From: Flavobacterium agricola
Lineage (GTDB): Bacteria; Bacteroidota; Bacteroidia; Flavobacteriales; Flavobacteriaceae
Length of the DNA: 64,000 nt
Reading direction: 5' to 3'
Assembly (NCBI RefSeq): GCF_025919725.1
Contig: NZ_CP081495.1
Location: forward strand, 310,001 to 374,000
The number at the start of each line of letters is the position of its first letter. Positions within the stretch are counted from its first letter, which is position 1. The position numbers and the translations under genes are program-made. Under the pieces are notes generated by a model that had not been told where the DNA came from, made no database searches, and was given only the letters and a program-made list of their open reading frames with translations. Positions 52,704 to 60,984 of this stretch are shown here, piece by piece.

Positions 52704-52758
52704 GTTTCTCTTAAATTATTACTAAGTTATAAATTATACTGTTTTTTAATATTAATTT

Positions 52759-53481
52759 TTACATAAAACTAGCTAAAAGAATTCCTAAAATTATAGAAAC
52801 CAATTTGGTTAAATTAAATTTATGATCTTCATTACTTTCAAAAATAATGGTTGCCGAAATATGAAATAAAATACCAATAACCACAGCGGTGATTTCTTTG
52901 GTATAATCCAATAAGAAGGTTGAATTAGACCAAATTATGGTTCCAAGCGGTGTCATTAAAGCAAAAATAAGCATGTAAATAAATATTTTTGATTTTGAAA
53001 GCTGTGCTTGAGCAAAAAATGAAGCTAAAATAATGGCAATAGGTAAGTGATGAATGGCTATTCCTAAAGCCAAATCATGATGTTTTGCTACCGGCATGCC
53101 TTCAAGCAAGGCATGTAAGCATAAGCTAATAAATAACGAATACGGAATGTTTTTATCATGTACATGCACGTGCCCGTGTTCGGCTCCTTTCGAAAAAAAT
53201 TCTAAAACAATTTGTAGTAAAATACCTAACATAATATACAGCCCCAATGTATTGTGCGTATGATTATGTCCGTGGTCATGGTCGTGTTCGTGAGCATGAT
53301 GTACCAGCTGATCTGCAGTTGGTGTAAAAATTTCTGGAAGTAAATGACAAACCGTTAACGTTAACAAAAAGGCACCGCTAAAAGCAAGTAAAAATTTTAA
53401 TTTTTTATTTTCAGTTGGTTTTATAAACAACGAAATAAAATAACCAATAATGACAGATGCAAATGGTAAAAAAATATACAT
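52759..53481 (-). CDS. ZIP family metal transporter
   Basis: 240 residues with about eight membrane helices. A histidine-rich loop (HAHEHDHDHGHNHTH, about 82-98) is the usual metal-handling segment between helices 3 and 4. LCLHALLEGMPVAKHHD and LGIAIHHLPIAIIL hold the conserved histidines of the transport path. It likely brings in Zn2+ or a related cation. The methyltransferase gene lies 4 bases upstream, so both share a transcript. Confidence 0.88.
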   Translation of the reverse strand: MYIFLPFASVIIGYFISLFIKPTENKKLKFLLAFSGAFLLTLTVCHLLPEIFTPTADQLVHHAHEHDHDHGHNHTHNTLGLYIMLGILLQIVLEFFSKGAEHGHVHVHDKNIPYSLFISLCLHALLEGMPVAKHHDLALGIAIHHLPIAIILASFFAQAQLSKSKIFIYMLIFALMTPLGTIIWSNSTFLLDYTKEITAVVIGILFHISATIIFESNEDHKFNLTKLVSIILGILLASFM

Positions 53482-53485
53482 GGGC

Positions 53486-54217
53486 TTATTTAAAAATCAT
53501 AATTAAACGCGGTGAGCTAGCCGGAGAAAACTTGTTTAGTTTGTAATCTCCAAAAACATCAAGCAAGTAAATGCCTGCCTGATCCATTAAATCTTGAAAA
53601 TCGTCCAAAGTTAATGCAGAAACTTTTTCTGTAAAAAAGTAAGATTCGTTTTGGTCGGTAAATCTAATTTCTTTAAAAATATGTTTGTCTTTGTAATATC
53701 TTTTAATATCAAATGTAATTCCGTCAACCACTTTAGTTTCTTCAGCTACTAAATTCGGTATTACAAAATCAACATTCATAAAATCCATCACTGCAAATCC
53801 AAACTCATTTAAACTGTTTTTTATTGCAGTTAAGGTTTTTAAATTATCTTCTGCATCGTTAAAGTAACCAAAACTGGTAAATAAATTAAAAATAGCATCG
53901 TATTTTTCTTCAAAAGGTTCACGCATGTCGTGAATTTTAAATTGTAAGGTGCTGTTTTCAAACTTTGATGCAGCTTCGATGCTATTGCTGGATAAATCGG
54001 CACCGGTAACATCATACCCCAGTTGATTCAGATAAATAGAATGGCGGCCTTTGCCACAAGCCAAGTCTAAAACTTTAGCTTGTTCGGGTAAATTTAAATA
54101 TTGGGTAATATTGTCCATAAAAAGTTGTGCTTCTTTATGGTCACGATCTTTATATAAAATATGGTAGTACGGCGTGTCAAACCACGAAGCAAACCAATTC
54201 GATTCTACTTTTTGCAT
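53486..54217 (-). CDS. Class I SAM-dependent methyltransferase
   Basis: 243 residues from ATG 54217 (MQKVESNWFASWF). The SAM-binding motif is KVLDLACGKGRHSIYL (about 48-63), followed by VTGADLS and the acidic loop IFNLFTSFGYF. No substrate-specific motif is recognised. A -7 element 19 bases upstream and a short leader support this start over the TTG at 54238. Confidence 0.85.
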   Translation of the reverse strand: MQKVESNWFASWFDTPYYHILYKDRDHKEAQLFMDNITQYLNLPEQAKVLDLACGKGRHSIYLNQLGYDVTGADLSSNSIEAASKFENSTLQFKIHDMREPFEEKYDAIFNLFTSFGYFNDAEDNLKTLTAIKNSLNEFGFAVMDFMNVDFVIPNLVAEETKVVDGITFDIKRYYKDKHIFKEIRFTDQNESYFFTEKVSALTLDDFQDLMDQAGIYLLDVFGDYKLNKFSPASSPRLIMIFK

Positions 54218-54235
54218 ATATTGTATTTTAACCAA

Positions 54236-54243
54236 CAAATTTA
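54236..54243 (-). promoter_or_regulatory. -7 element TAAATTTG, methyltransferase side
   Basis: Minus-strand TAAATTTG; predicted leader of about 13 bases to ATG 54217. It is back to back with the element at 54247. Confidence 0.6.
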
Positions 54244-54246
54244 ATG

Positions 54247-54254
54247 TATTTTTG
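54247..54254 (+). promoter_or_regulatory. -7 element TATTTTTG, rlmL-like side
   Basis: Plus-strand TATTTTTG, 3 bases from the opposing element; the ATG of the downstream gene is 79 bases away. Confidence 0.55.
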
Positions 54255-54332
54255 CATACTCTAATGGATTTAATCAGTCAATTATAGCATCTATTTATAA
54301 GTAAAAAATTACAAATCCCTAACGGAAAGGAT

Positions 54333-55487
54333 ATGGAAAATTTTAAAATGATTGCGAAAACTTTTTTTGGTTTTGAAGAAATTTTAGCAAAAGAATTGGC
54401 ACAATTAGGTGCACAACGTGTAGAACAAGGTACACGTATGGTAAGTTTTTATGGAGATAAAGGATTTATGTACAAAGCTAATTTAGCTTTACGTACGGCC
54501 TTAAAAATTTTAAAACCCATAAAAATATTTAAAGTTTACGACGAAAAAAGTTTATACCAAGGCATTCAGGCTATAGACTGGTCTGAATATATTAACGAGA
54601 ATCAAACCTTTGTGGTTGATGTTACTATGTATTCTGAAGTTTTTAATAACTCACAATTTGTAGCTTTAAAAGCAAAAGATGCGATTGTGGATCAGTTTCG
54701 TGAAAACACAGGTAAACGTCCAAGCATTGATAAAGATTTTCCGGACCTAAAAATAAATGTACATATTGACCGAGATACATGTTCGGTTGCTTTAGATAGC
54801 TCGGGCGAATCTTTACACCACCGTGGCTATCGTACGGCAACAAATATGGCTCCGATTAACGAAGTTTTAGCAGCTGGTATTTTATTGCTTACTGGTTGGG
54901 ACGGAAAAGGTGATTTTATGGATCCGATGTGCGGTTCTGGAACCATTTTGGTTGAAGCAGCTATGATTGCTTGCAACATTCCGGCAAACGTAAACCGAAA
55001 AGAATTTGCTTTTGAACGCTGGAACGATTGGGATAATGAATTGTTTAATAAAATTTTAGATTCGTTATTAAACAAAACCCGTGAATATCATTATAAAATG
55101 ATTGGTTTCGATAAGGCACCTTCGGCGGTAGCAAAAGCAAAAGATAACATTGCTAATGCGAACTTAAGTGAATATATTGAAGTTTTTAATCAAGATTTTT
55201 TTGAAAGCGAAAAAGAAACAGACGGCCCGTTGCATATGGTTTTTAATCCACCTTACGGCGAGCGTTTAGATATTCAGTTAGAACGTTTTTATCGTGAAAT
55301 TGGCGATACGTTAAAACAGCATTATGCCAATACAAACGCTTGGTTTATTACCGGAAATTTAGAAGCGCTTAAGTTTGTTGGTTTAAAACCATCACGAAAA
55401 ATTAAATTATTTAATGGTAAATTAGAAACCCGTTTGGTTAAGTACGAAATGTACGCCGGAAGCAAACGTGCCAAATTTCAGCAATAA
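54333..55487 (+). CDS. THUMP-domain RNA methyltransferase (RlmL N-terminal type)
   Basis: 384 residues. A ferredoxin-like and THUMP region (about 1-160, with FGFEEILAKELAQLGA) precedes a RlmL-type Rossmann domain with FMDPMCGSGTILVEAAMIA (SAM site) and VFNPPYGERL (NPPY catalytic motif). The length corresponds to the N-terminal m2G2445 half of E. coli RlmL; the second half is absent, as in many Bacteroidota. It methylates a guanine N2 of 23S rRNA. A 17-base gap joins it to the next gene. Confidence 0.88.
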   Translation: MENFKMIAKTFFGFEEILAKELAQLGAQRVEQGTRMVSFYGDKGFMYKANLALRTALKILKPIKIFKVYDEKSLYQGIQAIDWSEYINENQTFVVDVTMYSEVFNNSQFVALKAKDAIVDQFRENTGKRPSIDKDFPDLKINVHIDRDTCSVALDSSGESLHHRGYRTATNMAPINEVLAAGILLLTGWDGKGDFMDPMCGSGTILVEAAMIACNIPANVNRKEFAFERWNDWDNELFNKILDSLLNKTREYHYKMIGFDKAPSAVAKAKDNIANANLSEYIEVFNQDFFESEKETDGPLHMVFNPPYGERLDIQLERFYREIGDTLKQHYANTNAWFITGNLEALKFVGLKPSRKIKLFNGKLETRLVKYEMYAGSKRAKFQQ

Positions 55488-55504
55488 ATTAAATTTTTTA
55501 TATT

Positions 55505-55738
55505 ATGAATAAAAAAACAAAAGCTTTAGTTTATCAATTTATTAGTTTCGCAGTTATATTTATTATTTTGCGTTATTTAATTGAAAACTACACCGCGGTT
55601 ACTGGTTTCTGGATTCCTGCCATTGCTGCCGTTGCAAGTACTATTTTGGCTCCTCAGTTTAAGGCTTTACAAACGCCTAACGGATTGAAGTTGTTTGTAA
55701 ATTGGATTTTTTTTAAAACTCCAAAAGAAATAAAATAA
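55505..55738 (+). CDS. Small membrane protein
   Basis: 77 residues, two membrane helices (about 9-26 and 33-51), basic start and end. YQFISFAVIFIILRYLI and FWIPAIAAVASTILAPQF are the helices. I do not recognise it. It is 17 bases after the RlmL-like gene and shares its terminator. Confidence 0.65.
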   Translation: MNKKTKALVYQFISFAVIFIILRYLIENYTAVTGFWIPAIAAVASTILAPQFKALQTPNGLKLFVNWIFFKTPKEIK

Positions 55739-55741
55739 AAC

Positions 55742-55775
55742 AAAAGCGTTTGAATTTTCAAACGCTTTTTTTAAT
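55742..55775 (+). terminator. Terminator of the rlmL-like unit
   Basis: AAAAGCGTTTGAA and TTCAAACGCTTTTT around TT. Confidence 0.85.
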
Positions 55776-56144
55776 ACAATTTGTTATTTTTATTTATAAA
55801 AACAATTCGTTTTAATGAGATTATTACTTTTGTTATAAGAAAAAAGAATTTTTTTTTCTTAAATTAATAGAAATAACTTCGATTTTTCACACAATATCTT
55901 TATTTATTTTTTTGCGCTTCGCACTTTGCCTTTATTCCTTAATTTTTTTAATTTCTTCAAAATATTCTTCTTCTTTTCTAATTATTTTGTAAAGTAAAAT
56001 TCTCACAAATAAATGAATATTGTGTAATAAAAAACTTATAATTTAATTTGTTTCATTGTTTTTTTTGTTAAAATATATATGATTTTTTCATAATTTTTCA
56101 GTTAATGGTTAATAACAACGAAACTGTTTTTAAAAATATCATTG
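55776..56144. other. AT-rich intergenic region
   Basis: 369 bases with no supportable ORF. A plus-strand -7-like TACTTTTG occurs at 55825-55832, far from the next ATG. An imperfect inverted repeat with ACACAATAT arms lies at 55889-55907 and 56007-56025. A small non-coding RNA or a mobile-element relic cannot be excluded. Confidence 0.4.
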
Positions 56145-56714
56145 ATGAAAAAGAAATTATTACAATTTGCATTGCTTATAACCTCGTTAAGTTTTGCACA
56201 GCAAGCTACCACAAATGAGCTTGAAAAAGCATCAATTGGCTTTAATTTTGGTGGTACAAATAACGGAACTGGTTATAATTTAAATATTCAGCGGGAACTT
56301 AATGACAAAGATTGGGGAATTCGAGTAGATTTTAACTATTTAGCTAAACAAACCAACTTAAGCATTATTAACAATAATGTTTCTCAAAAAAATAGAGTGC
56401 GCGACCAAATTTATATGGTAGGAGCAGCTGTAAATTATTCTTTTAAAAATGTGATTTCTGATCCTTTTTATTTTTATGCTTACTTAGGAGGGCACTACTC
56501 AAATCAAATATTTAATTACAACAAAATGGTTGATTGCGATTGTTACAAAAAGCCAAATCCCGATCATTTTGGTTTTTACGGTGGGGTAGAATTGCAGTAT
56601 CGTTTTTCTAACCGATTCAGTTTAGTTGCCATGTACCAATTACAACAAAACTTCAATTCGGACATTGAAAAATGGCAATATTTAGCTGGTGGTGGATTAA
56701 AGTATAATTTTTAA
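56145..56714 (+). CDS. TraO-like outer membrane beta-barrel protein
   Basis: 189 residues from ATG 56145 (a TTG one codon earlier is ignored). Signal peptide ending near LSFAQ. The mature part has about eight amphipathic strands and the barrel-type end GGGLKYNF. Its layout and the HFGFYGGVELQYRFSNRFSL segment resemble TraO of Bacteroides conjugative elements, though no conjugation genes are nearby. It precedes a lipoprotein by 12 bases. Confidence 0.6.
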   Translation: MKKKLLQFALLITSLSFAQQATTNELEKASIGFNFGGTNNGTGYNLNIQRELNDKDWGIRVDFNYLAKQTNLSIINNNVSQKNRVRDQIYMVGAAVNYSFKNVISDPFYFYAYLGGHYSNQIFNYNKMVDCDCYKKPNPDHFGFYGGVELQYRFSNRFSLVAMYQLQQNFNSDIEKWQYLAGGGLKYNF

Positions 56715-56726
56715 TTTAAAAAGATC

Positions 56727-58031
56727 ATGAATAAACTTAAATATATATTTTTTGTATTAACCACATTATTTATTGTGAGTTGTAATGATGACGAAGGTTA
56801 TGTATATTCTAATTTATACGATGTAGTTTTCGAAAATCAAACGGTAGATGCTGAAGTTGGAGAAACAATAACCATTCCGTTTGATATTACAAAAAAATCT
56901 GGCGCTGATGATTTTTTTGAAATTACCATTGGAGAAACGGCAGATTTTAATGATTTTAAAGTAAATGCTATGCCATTTGTTGCCAACCAATATGTTAAAA
57001 TAAATGGATTTGATGGCGCAAATACACTAAGCTTTACTGCATTAACAGCAGGAACTTATAAAGTACCGGTTAAAATTAGATTTTGTGGTGTGGTAACTCC
57101 GTATCTTTTAGATGTTGTTGTTAAGGATGACGGATCAAATCCACCTGTTCCACCCGCACCTTTAAGATTATTTGCTGATGGAGTAGAAGCTCTACCAAAA
57201 AATACGTCAACCCCATTGCTTATTACTACCCGTTTTAATAAAGATGCAAATGCTGCATATTTAAAAATACCAACACTACGTTTAGAAGATGAAAATGAAA
57301 ATACAACTTGGCAGTTGCATTTAGTTTCAGATTTAGATATTATTGATAAAATAACGTACCGTGGTACAGATTATTTACCAAATGCGTTTTTTGATTTTGA
57401 TCCTGCTTTTGCTGACGAGCTTTTTATTTATACTAAACAAAATGCTAATTACGGGCCAGAAACCTTTACAATTAAAGCAACTAATAATTTAGGTGCAGAA
57501 AGTAATGTAGTAACTTTTGACTTTTTATATTATGCAAATGTTACATTTGACGCAACTAGTCCGTTAGTTAATGGTACATATACAAATCCCGGAGAATATT
57601 TTAATATAGCATCTAGTGAAATAACAAATACTGGTGGTGCCCAAGTTTTTTTGCATGAATTACAACAAATAAAAGATTTAACTTTCTTTGGTAATGGAGC
57701 AAAGGTTAAGAAAGTAGAAATGTTTTTTAATTTTTATTATTTAGATACCAAAATGGTTTATCCATATGATCCTAATATTCCTGCTTTGCCAGATGAAAAT
57801 ACTTTGGAGCATTTATATGTAGATAATTTTTCTGACTTTGAATATAAAGTTGAAAGTTCATCGGTTTTGCCTCTTAATCAATTAATTTATTATAGACCTG
57901 TTTCTGGTCGCGTAATTAATTTAAGATCTACTATTCAATTTATTGTTGAAAATGAATTTGGGGAAATCGCTGATTTTAACTATGCTCACGGAGTTGATGT
58001 TGATGGATTACCATATAATTTTGATCTATAA
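56727..58031 (+). CDS. Ig-like domain lipoprotein (TraQ/DUF3872-like start)
   Basis: 434 residues. The signal peptide ends in the lipobox IVSC. The N-terminal Ig-like domain (about 30-125: VGETITIPFDITKKSG, then a hydrophobic LLDVVVKDDGS strand end) resembles DUF3872, the TraQ family. The remaining 300 residues are further beta-rich domains that I cannot assign. A terminator follows. The pairing with a TraO-like gene repeats the order of Bacteroides tra operons. Confidence 0.55.
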   Translation: MNKLKYIFFVLTTLFIVSCNDDEGYVYSNLYDVVFENQTVDAEVGETITIPFDITKKSGADDFFEITIGETADFNDFKVNAMPFVANQYVKINGFDGANTLSFTALTAGTYKVPVKIRFCGVVTPYLLDVVVKDDGSNPPVPPAPLRLFADGVEALPKNTSTPLLITTRFNKDANAAYLKIPTLRLEDENENTTWQLHLVSDLDIIDKITYRGTDYLPNAFFDFDPAFADELFIYTKQNANYGPETFTIKATNNLGAESNVVTFDFLYYANVTFDATSPLVNGTYTNPGEYFNIASSEITNTGGAQVFLHELQQIKDLTFFGNGAKVKKVEMFFNFYYLDTKMVYPYDPNIPALPDENTLEHLYVDNFSDFEYKVESSSVLPLNQLIYYRPVSGRVINLRSTIQFIVENEFGEIADFNYAHGVDVDGLPYNFDL

Positions 58032-58047
58032 AATATAATTTTAAAAT

Positions 58048-58080
58048 AAAAAAACTCGGACCAAAGGTCCGAGTTTTTTT
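58048..58080. terminator. Bidirectional terminator
   Basis: AAAAACTCGGACC and GGTCCGAGTTTTT around AAA, with A and T runs. Confidence 0.85.
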
Positions 58081-58780
58081 ATTTTTTATATAAAGGAATT
58101 AAATAACTAATAGTATAATTAAAACCTACGCCTACATTGCCGCTATATTTTTTGTTATAGCCCGGTATGTATAAGTTTTCAAAATTATCAATTTTTGTAT
58201 CGCTAACTAAAAAGTTTAATTGAGCCGAAAAACCTAAATATAAATTGTTTAAAACTTCTGCTTTAACACCAGCAACAAATTCAACCCAAGTTGCATTTAA
58301 GCCTTTAAATTCCTGACCAGGAAATGTAATCGATTCAAAATAATGATTGGTATCTCTAATTGTGTACGATTCTAAATTTTGCTTAAACGTTGAGTAAGCT
58401 AAACGCCCACCAACATAAATCATATTATTCATATCCAACCAATTTTTATAAACATTGTAATCAATACCAAGTTTAATAAATTCACCCGATGTGGTGTAAG
58501 TTAACGGATCGGTTTGGTTGTATTTATCTTCCATGCCCAATTCGGCAGCAACATATAAATTCGTATTAATACGGTAATCACCAGTAACAGCAAAACCTTT
58601 GTATTTTTCTTCGTATAAATTTTTTGCTAATCGGTTTAAATCTACTCCTAAACGCAAACCATAAGGTTTGGCATAACGCATGGTTTTAGGATCGGTATTT
58701 GCATCATTTTCTTGCGCAAAGCTGCCTAAAGTTGTACCAAGTAAAAATAAACTAAAACAGTACTTTAATATGTATTTCAT
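58079..58780 (-). CDS. DUF6048 family outer membrane protein
   Basis: 233 residues. Signal peptide (about 1-22) and a short N-terminal part, then a barrel of about ten strands (KPYGLRLGVDLNRLAK, TISYLIPLYKK at the end). DUF6048 genes in Flavobacteriia occur next to DUF6452 and rlmD, as here. It overlaps the end of the DUF6452 gene by 29 bases. Function unknown. Confidence 0.75.
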   Translation of the reverse strand: MKYILKYCFSLFLLGTTLGSFAQENDANTDPKTMRYAKPYGLRLGVDLNRLAKNLYEEKYKGFAVTGDYRINTNLYVAAELGMEDKYNQTDPLTYTTSGEFIKLGIDYNVYKNWLDMNNMIYVGGRLAYSTFKQNLESYTIRDTNHYFESITFPGQEFKGLNATWVEFVAGVKAEVLNNLYLGFSAQLNFLVSDTKIDNFENLYIPGYNKKYSGNVGVGFNYTISYLIPLYKK

Positions 58781-59243
58781 TTGGGTTTACAATGTTAGGA
58801 TTTATAACTTCTATGGCACTGATCCAGTTGTGCGTGGTGGTTACGCCATCAGTCGGATTTAAAATAAAATTAGCTTTGTAACCACAAGCTTTAGAAACAT
58901 ATTGCTGTTCTACCTCGTAATTAAATGTAACTACATCCGCAATATCATCTGTAGCATTATCATTATTACCATTTAAAACCAAGTTCCAAGTTGTGGTATT
59001 GGCATTAACCATTAAAGGTAAAACCAATTTGTTACCTTCTGCAGCAATGGCAATATCTTTACCAGAAACGTAGGCCAATAATTGGTTTGGATTTTTAGCT
59101 TTTGTAGGATCGTTTTTATCAAAAAACTCTAAAACAACGGCTTGCGTTGTCGGATCTTCTTCTGCACAAATATCATCTTTTTCGCAGCTCCAAAATAACA
59201 AGCAGCTGGTAAGCAGTACAAAATATTTTAAAATGTTTTTCAT
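58752..59243 (-). CDS. DUF6452 family lipoprotein
   Basis: 163 residues. The signal peptide ends in the lipobox LLFWSC, and the mature start CEKDDICAEEDPTTQAV is typical of DUF6452. The domain is beta-rich. Its own -7 element lies upstream, so it can be expressed apart from rlmD. Function unknown; a link to DUF6048 is implied by the 29-base overlap. Confidence 0.75.
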   Translation of the reverse strand: MKNILKYFVLLTSCLLFWSCEKDDICAEEDPTTQAVVLEFFDKNDPTKAKNPNQLLAYVSGKDIAIAAEGNKLVLPLMVNANTTTWNLVLNGNNDNATDDIADVVTFNYEVEQQYVSKACGYKANFILNPTDGVTTTHNWISAIEVINPNIVNPNEIHIKVLF

Positions 59244-59263
59244 TTTTAGATTTTAACAAGATT

Positions 59264-59271
59264 CAAAAATA
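59264..59271 (-). promoter_or_regulatory. -7 element TATTTTTG before the DUF6452 gene
   Basis: Minus-strand TATTTTTG, 20 bases before the ATG at 59243. Confidence 0.5.
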
Positions 59272-59331
59272 CTAAACATTGCACGAATATTAAATTTTTT
59301 AAGATGAATTAACCATGCAATTTAGAAATAA

Positions 59332-59374
59332 AAAAAATCATCAATAAAACTTGCGCTTTACTAATGATTTTTAA
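59332..59374 (-). terminator. Weak terminator of rlmD
   Basis: AAAAATCAT and ATGATTTTT pair around an 18-base loop; weaker than the other terminators in the window. Confidence 0.4.
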
Positions 59375-59390
59375 TGTATAATGGGTTAGA

Positions 59391-60800
59391 TTATTTCTTT
59401 TCTAATAAAACAACGTTTTCTACGTGATGCGTTTGCGGAAACATATCTACCGGTCGAACGCGAATTACTTTGTACATTTCGTCCATTAAAGCCAAATCAC
59501 GAGCTTGCGTTGCCGAGTTACAACTTACATAAACTACACGTTTTGGCGCAATTTTTAAAATTTGTTCTACCACATCTTTGTGCATACCATCGCGTGGCGG
59601 ATCGGTAATAATAATATCTGGTTGTCCGTGTTGTGCAATAAATTCGTCGTTAAACACATTTTTCATATCACCAACAAAAAAATCACAGTTGGTAATGTTG
59701 TTGCGTTCGGCATTAATTTTGGCATCAGCAATTGCTTCTGGCACAGCTTCAACTCCAATAACTTTTTTAGCTTTTTTAGCAACGAATTGAGCAATGGTCC
59801 CGGTTCCGGTATATAAATCGTAAACCAATTCTTCTCCGGTTAAGCCAGCAAAATCACGTGTTATTTTATATAATTCGTACGCTTGTTCTGGATTGGTTTG
59901 GTAAAAAGATTTGGCGTTGATGCTAAACTTTAAACCTTCCATTTCTTCAATAATATGATCGCGGCCGTGGTAGCAAATAACTTCCTGATCGTAAATGGTA
60001 TCGTTTGCTTTGCCGTTAATTAAATATTGTAACGAGGTAACATTCGGGAATTTTTCTAACAAAAAGTTTAATAATAATTCGCGTTTTGCTACATCTTCTT
60101 TAAAGAATTGAATTACAATCATTAATTCGCCGGTTGATGCGGTACGAATCATTAACGTACGTAAAAAACCAGATTGTTCGCGTGGGTTAAAAAACTCCAT
60201 ATTATTTGCGGTAGCAAATTCACGAATAGCATTTCGAATTTCGTTAGATGGATCTGGTTGTAAAAAACATTTTTTAATGTCTAAAATTTTATCCCACATT
60301 TTTGGAATGTGAAAACCTAAACCATTTTCGCGCACCAATTCGGCATCCGATTTTATTTCGTCATCGGTTAACCAACGAGCATTAGAAAACGAAAATTCCA
60401 TTTTATTGCGGTAAAAAAACTGCTCTTTAGAACCTAATATTGGTTCAAATTCAGGCAATTCAATTTTACCAATGCGTTTTAAGTTGTTGTAAACTTCTTG
60501 GTTTTTGTAAAACAATTGTTTGTCGTAGTTCATGTTTTGCCATTTACAACCACCACAAGCACCAAAATGTTCACAAATTGGTTCTATTCTATCTTCAGAT
60601 AATTTATGAAAAGCAATGGCTTTACCTTCATAATAAGCTTTACGTTTTTTAAATGTTTGAATGTCGATAACATCACCCGGAACAACGTTCGGAATAAATA
60701 TTACCTTGCCATCTGGAGCTTTCGCAACAGAAACACCTTTTGCACCCGCATCTAGGACTTCTACGTTTTCGAATACGATTTTGTCAGTTTTTTTTCTCAT
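59391..60800 (-). CDS. rlmD: 23S rRNA (uracil-1939-C5)-methyltransferase
   Basis: 469 residues. A TRAM domain (about 5-65) precedes the [4Fe-4S] cluster motif CEHFGACGGCKW (about 78-89). The catalytic RNA-methyltransferase domain has VYDLYTGTGTIAQFV (SAM site), TDPPRDGM and VYVSCNSATQARDL, the last with the nucleophilic cysteine. It makes m5U1939 in 23S rRNA. The promoter -7 element is directly before the ATG. Confidence 0.92.
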   Translation of the reverse strand: MRKKTDKIVFENVEVLDAGAKGVSVAKAPDGKVIFIPNVVPGDVIDIQTFKKRKAYYEGKAIAFHKLSEDRIEPICEHFGACGGCKWQNMNYDKQLFYKNQEVYNNLKRIGKIELPEFEPILGSKEQFFYRNKMEFSFSNARWLTDDEIKSDAELVRENGLGFHIPKMWDKILDIKKCFLQPDPSNEIRNAIREFATANNMEFFNPREQSGFLRTLMIRTASTGELMIVIQFFKEDVAKRELLLNFLLEKFPNVTSLQYLINGKANDTIYDQEVICYHGRDHIIEEMEGLKFSINAKSFYQTNPEQAYELYKITRDFAGLTGEELVYDLYTGTGTIAQFVAKKAKKVIGVEAVPEAIADAKINAERNNITNCDFFVGDMKNVFNDEFIAQHGQPDIIITDPPRDGMHKDVVEQILKIAPKRVVYVSCNSATQARDLALMDEMYKVIRVRPVDMFPQTHHVENVVLLEKK

Positions 60801-60804
60801 GCAG

Positions 60805-60812
60805 CAAAAGTA
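60805..60812 (-). promoter_or_regulatory. -7 element TACTTTTG four bases before the rlmD ATG
   Basis: Minus-strand order TACTTTTG, CTGC, ATG, the same spacing as at rluF, predicting a leaderless mRNA. Confidence 0.5.
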
Positions 60813-60901
60813 ATAATGTTTCGCAATAATTCATACTGCAATTGTAATTTAGAATCTTTACAAAGTTTTTTAAAAAGATGTTTTTTTCTGACTATTTTTT
60901 G

Positions 60902-60909
60902 TACTTTAG
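60902..60909 (+). promoter_or_regulatory. Candidate -7 element TACTTTAG before rocD
   Basis: One base off TAnnTTTG, 75 bases before the ATG, similar to the variant at 45253-45260. Confidence 0.35.
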
Positions 60910-60984
60910 TCTTGTCCGAGTTTCGAAAATAATAACGGAAAGGACTAATTATTAAACAAATAAATAACTAAAATTTTAAAATTT

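Noticed and set aside
53240..53310. Histidine-rich run as a DNA repeat
   Set aside because: It is the metal-handling loop of a ZIP transporter, common in the family, and not a repeat element.
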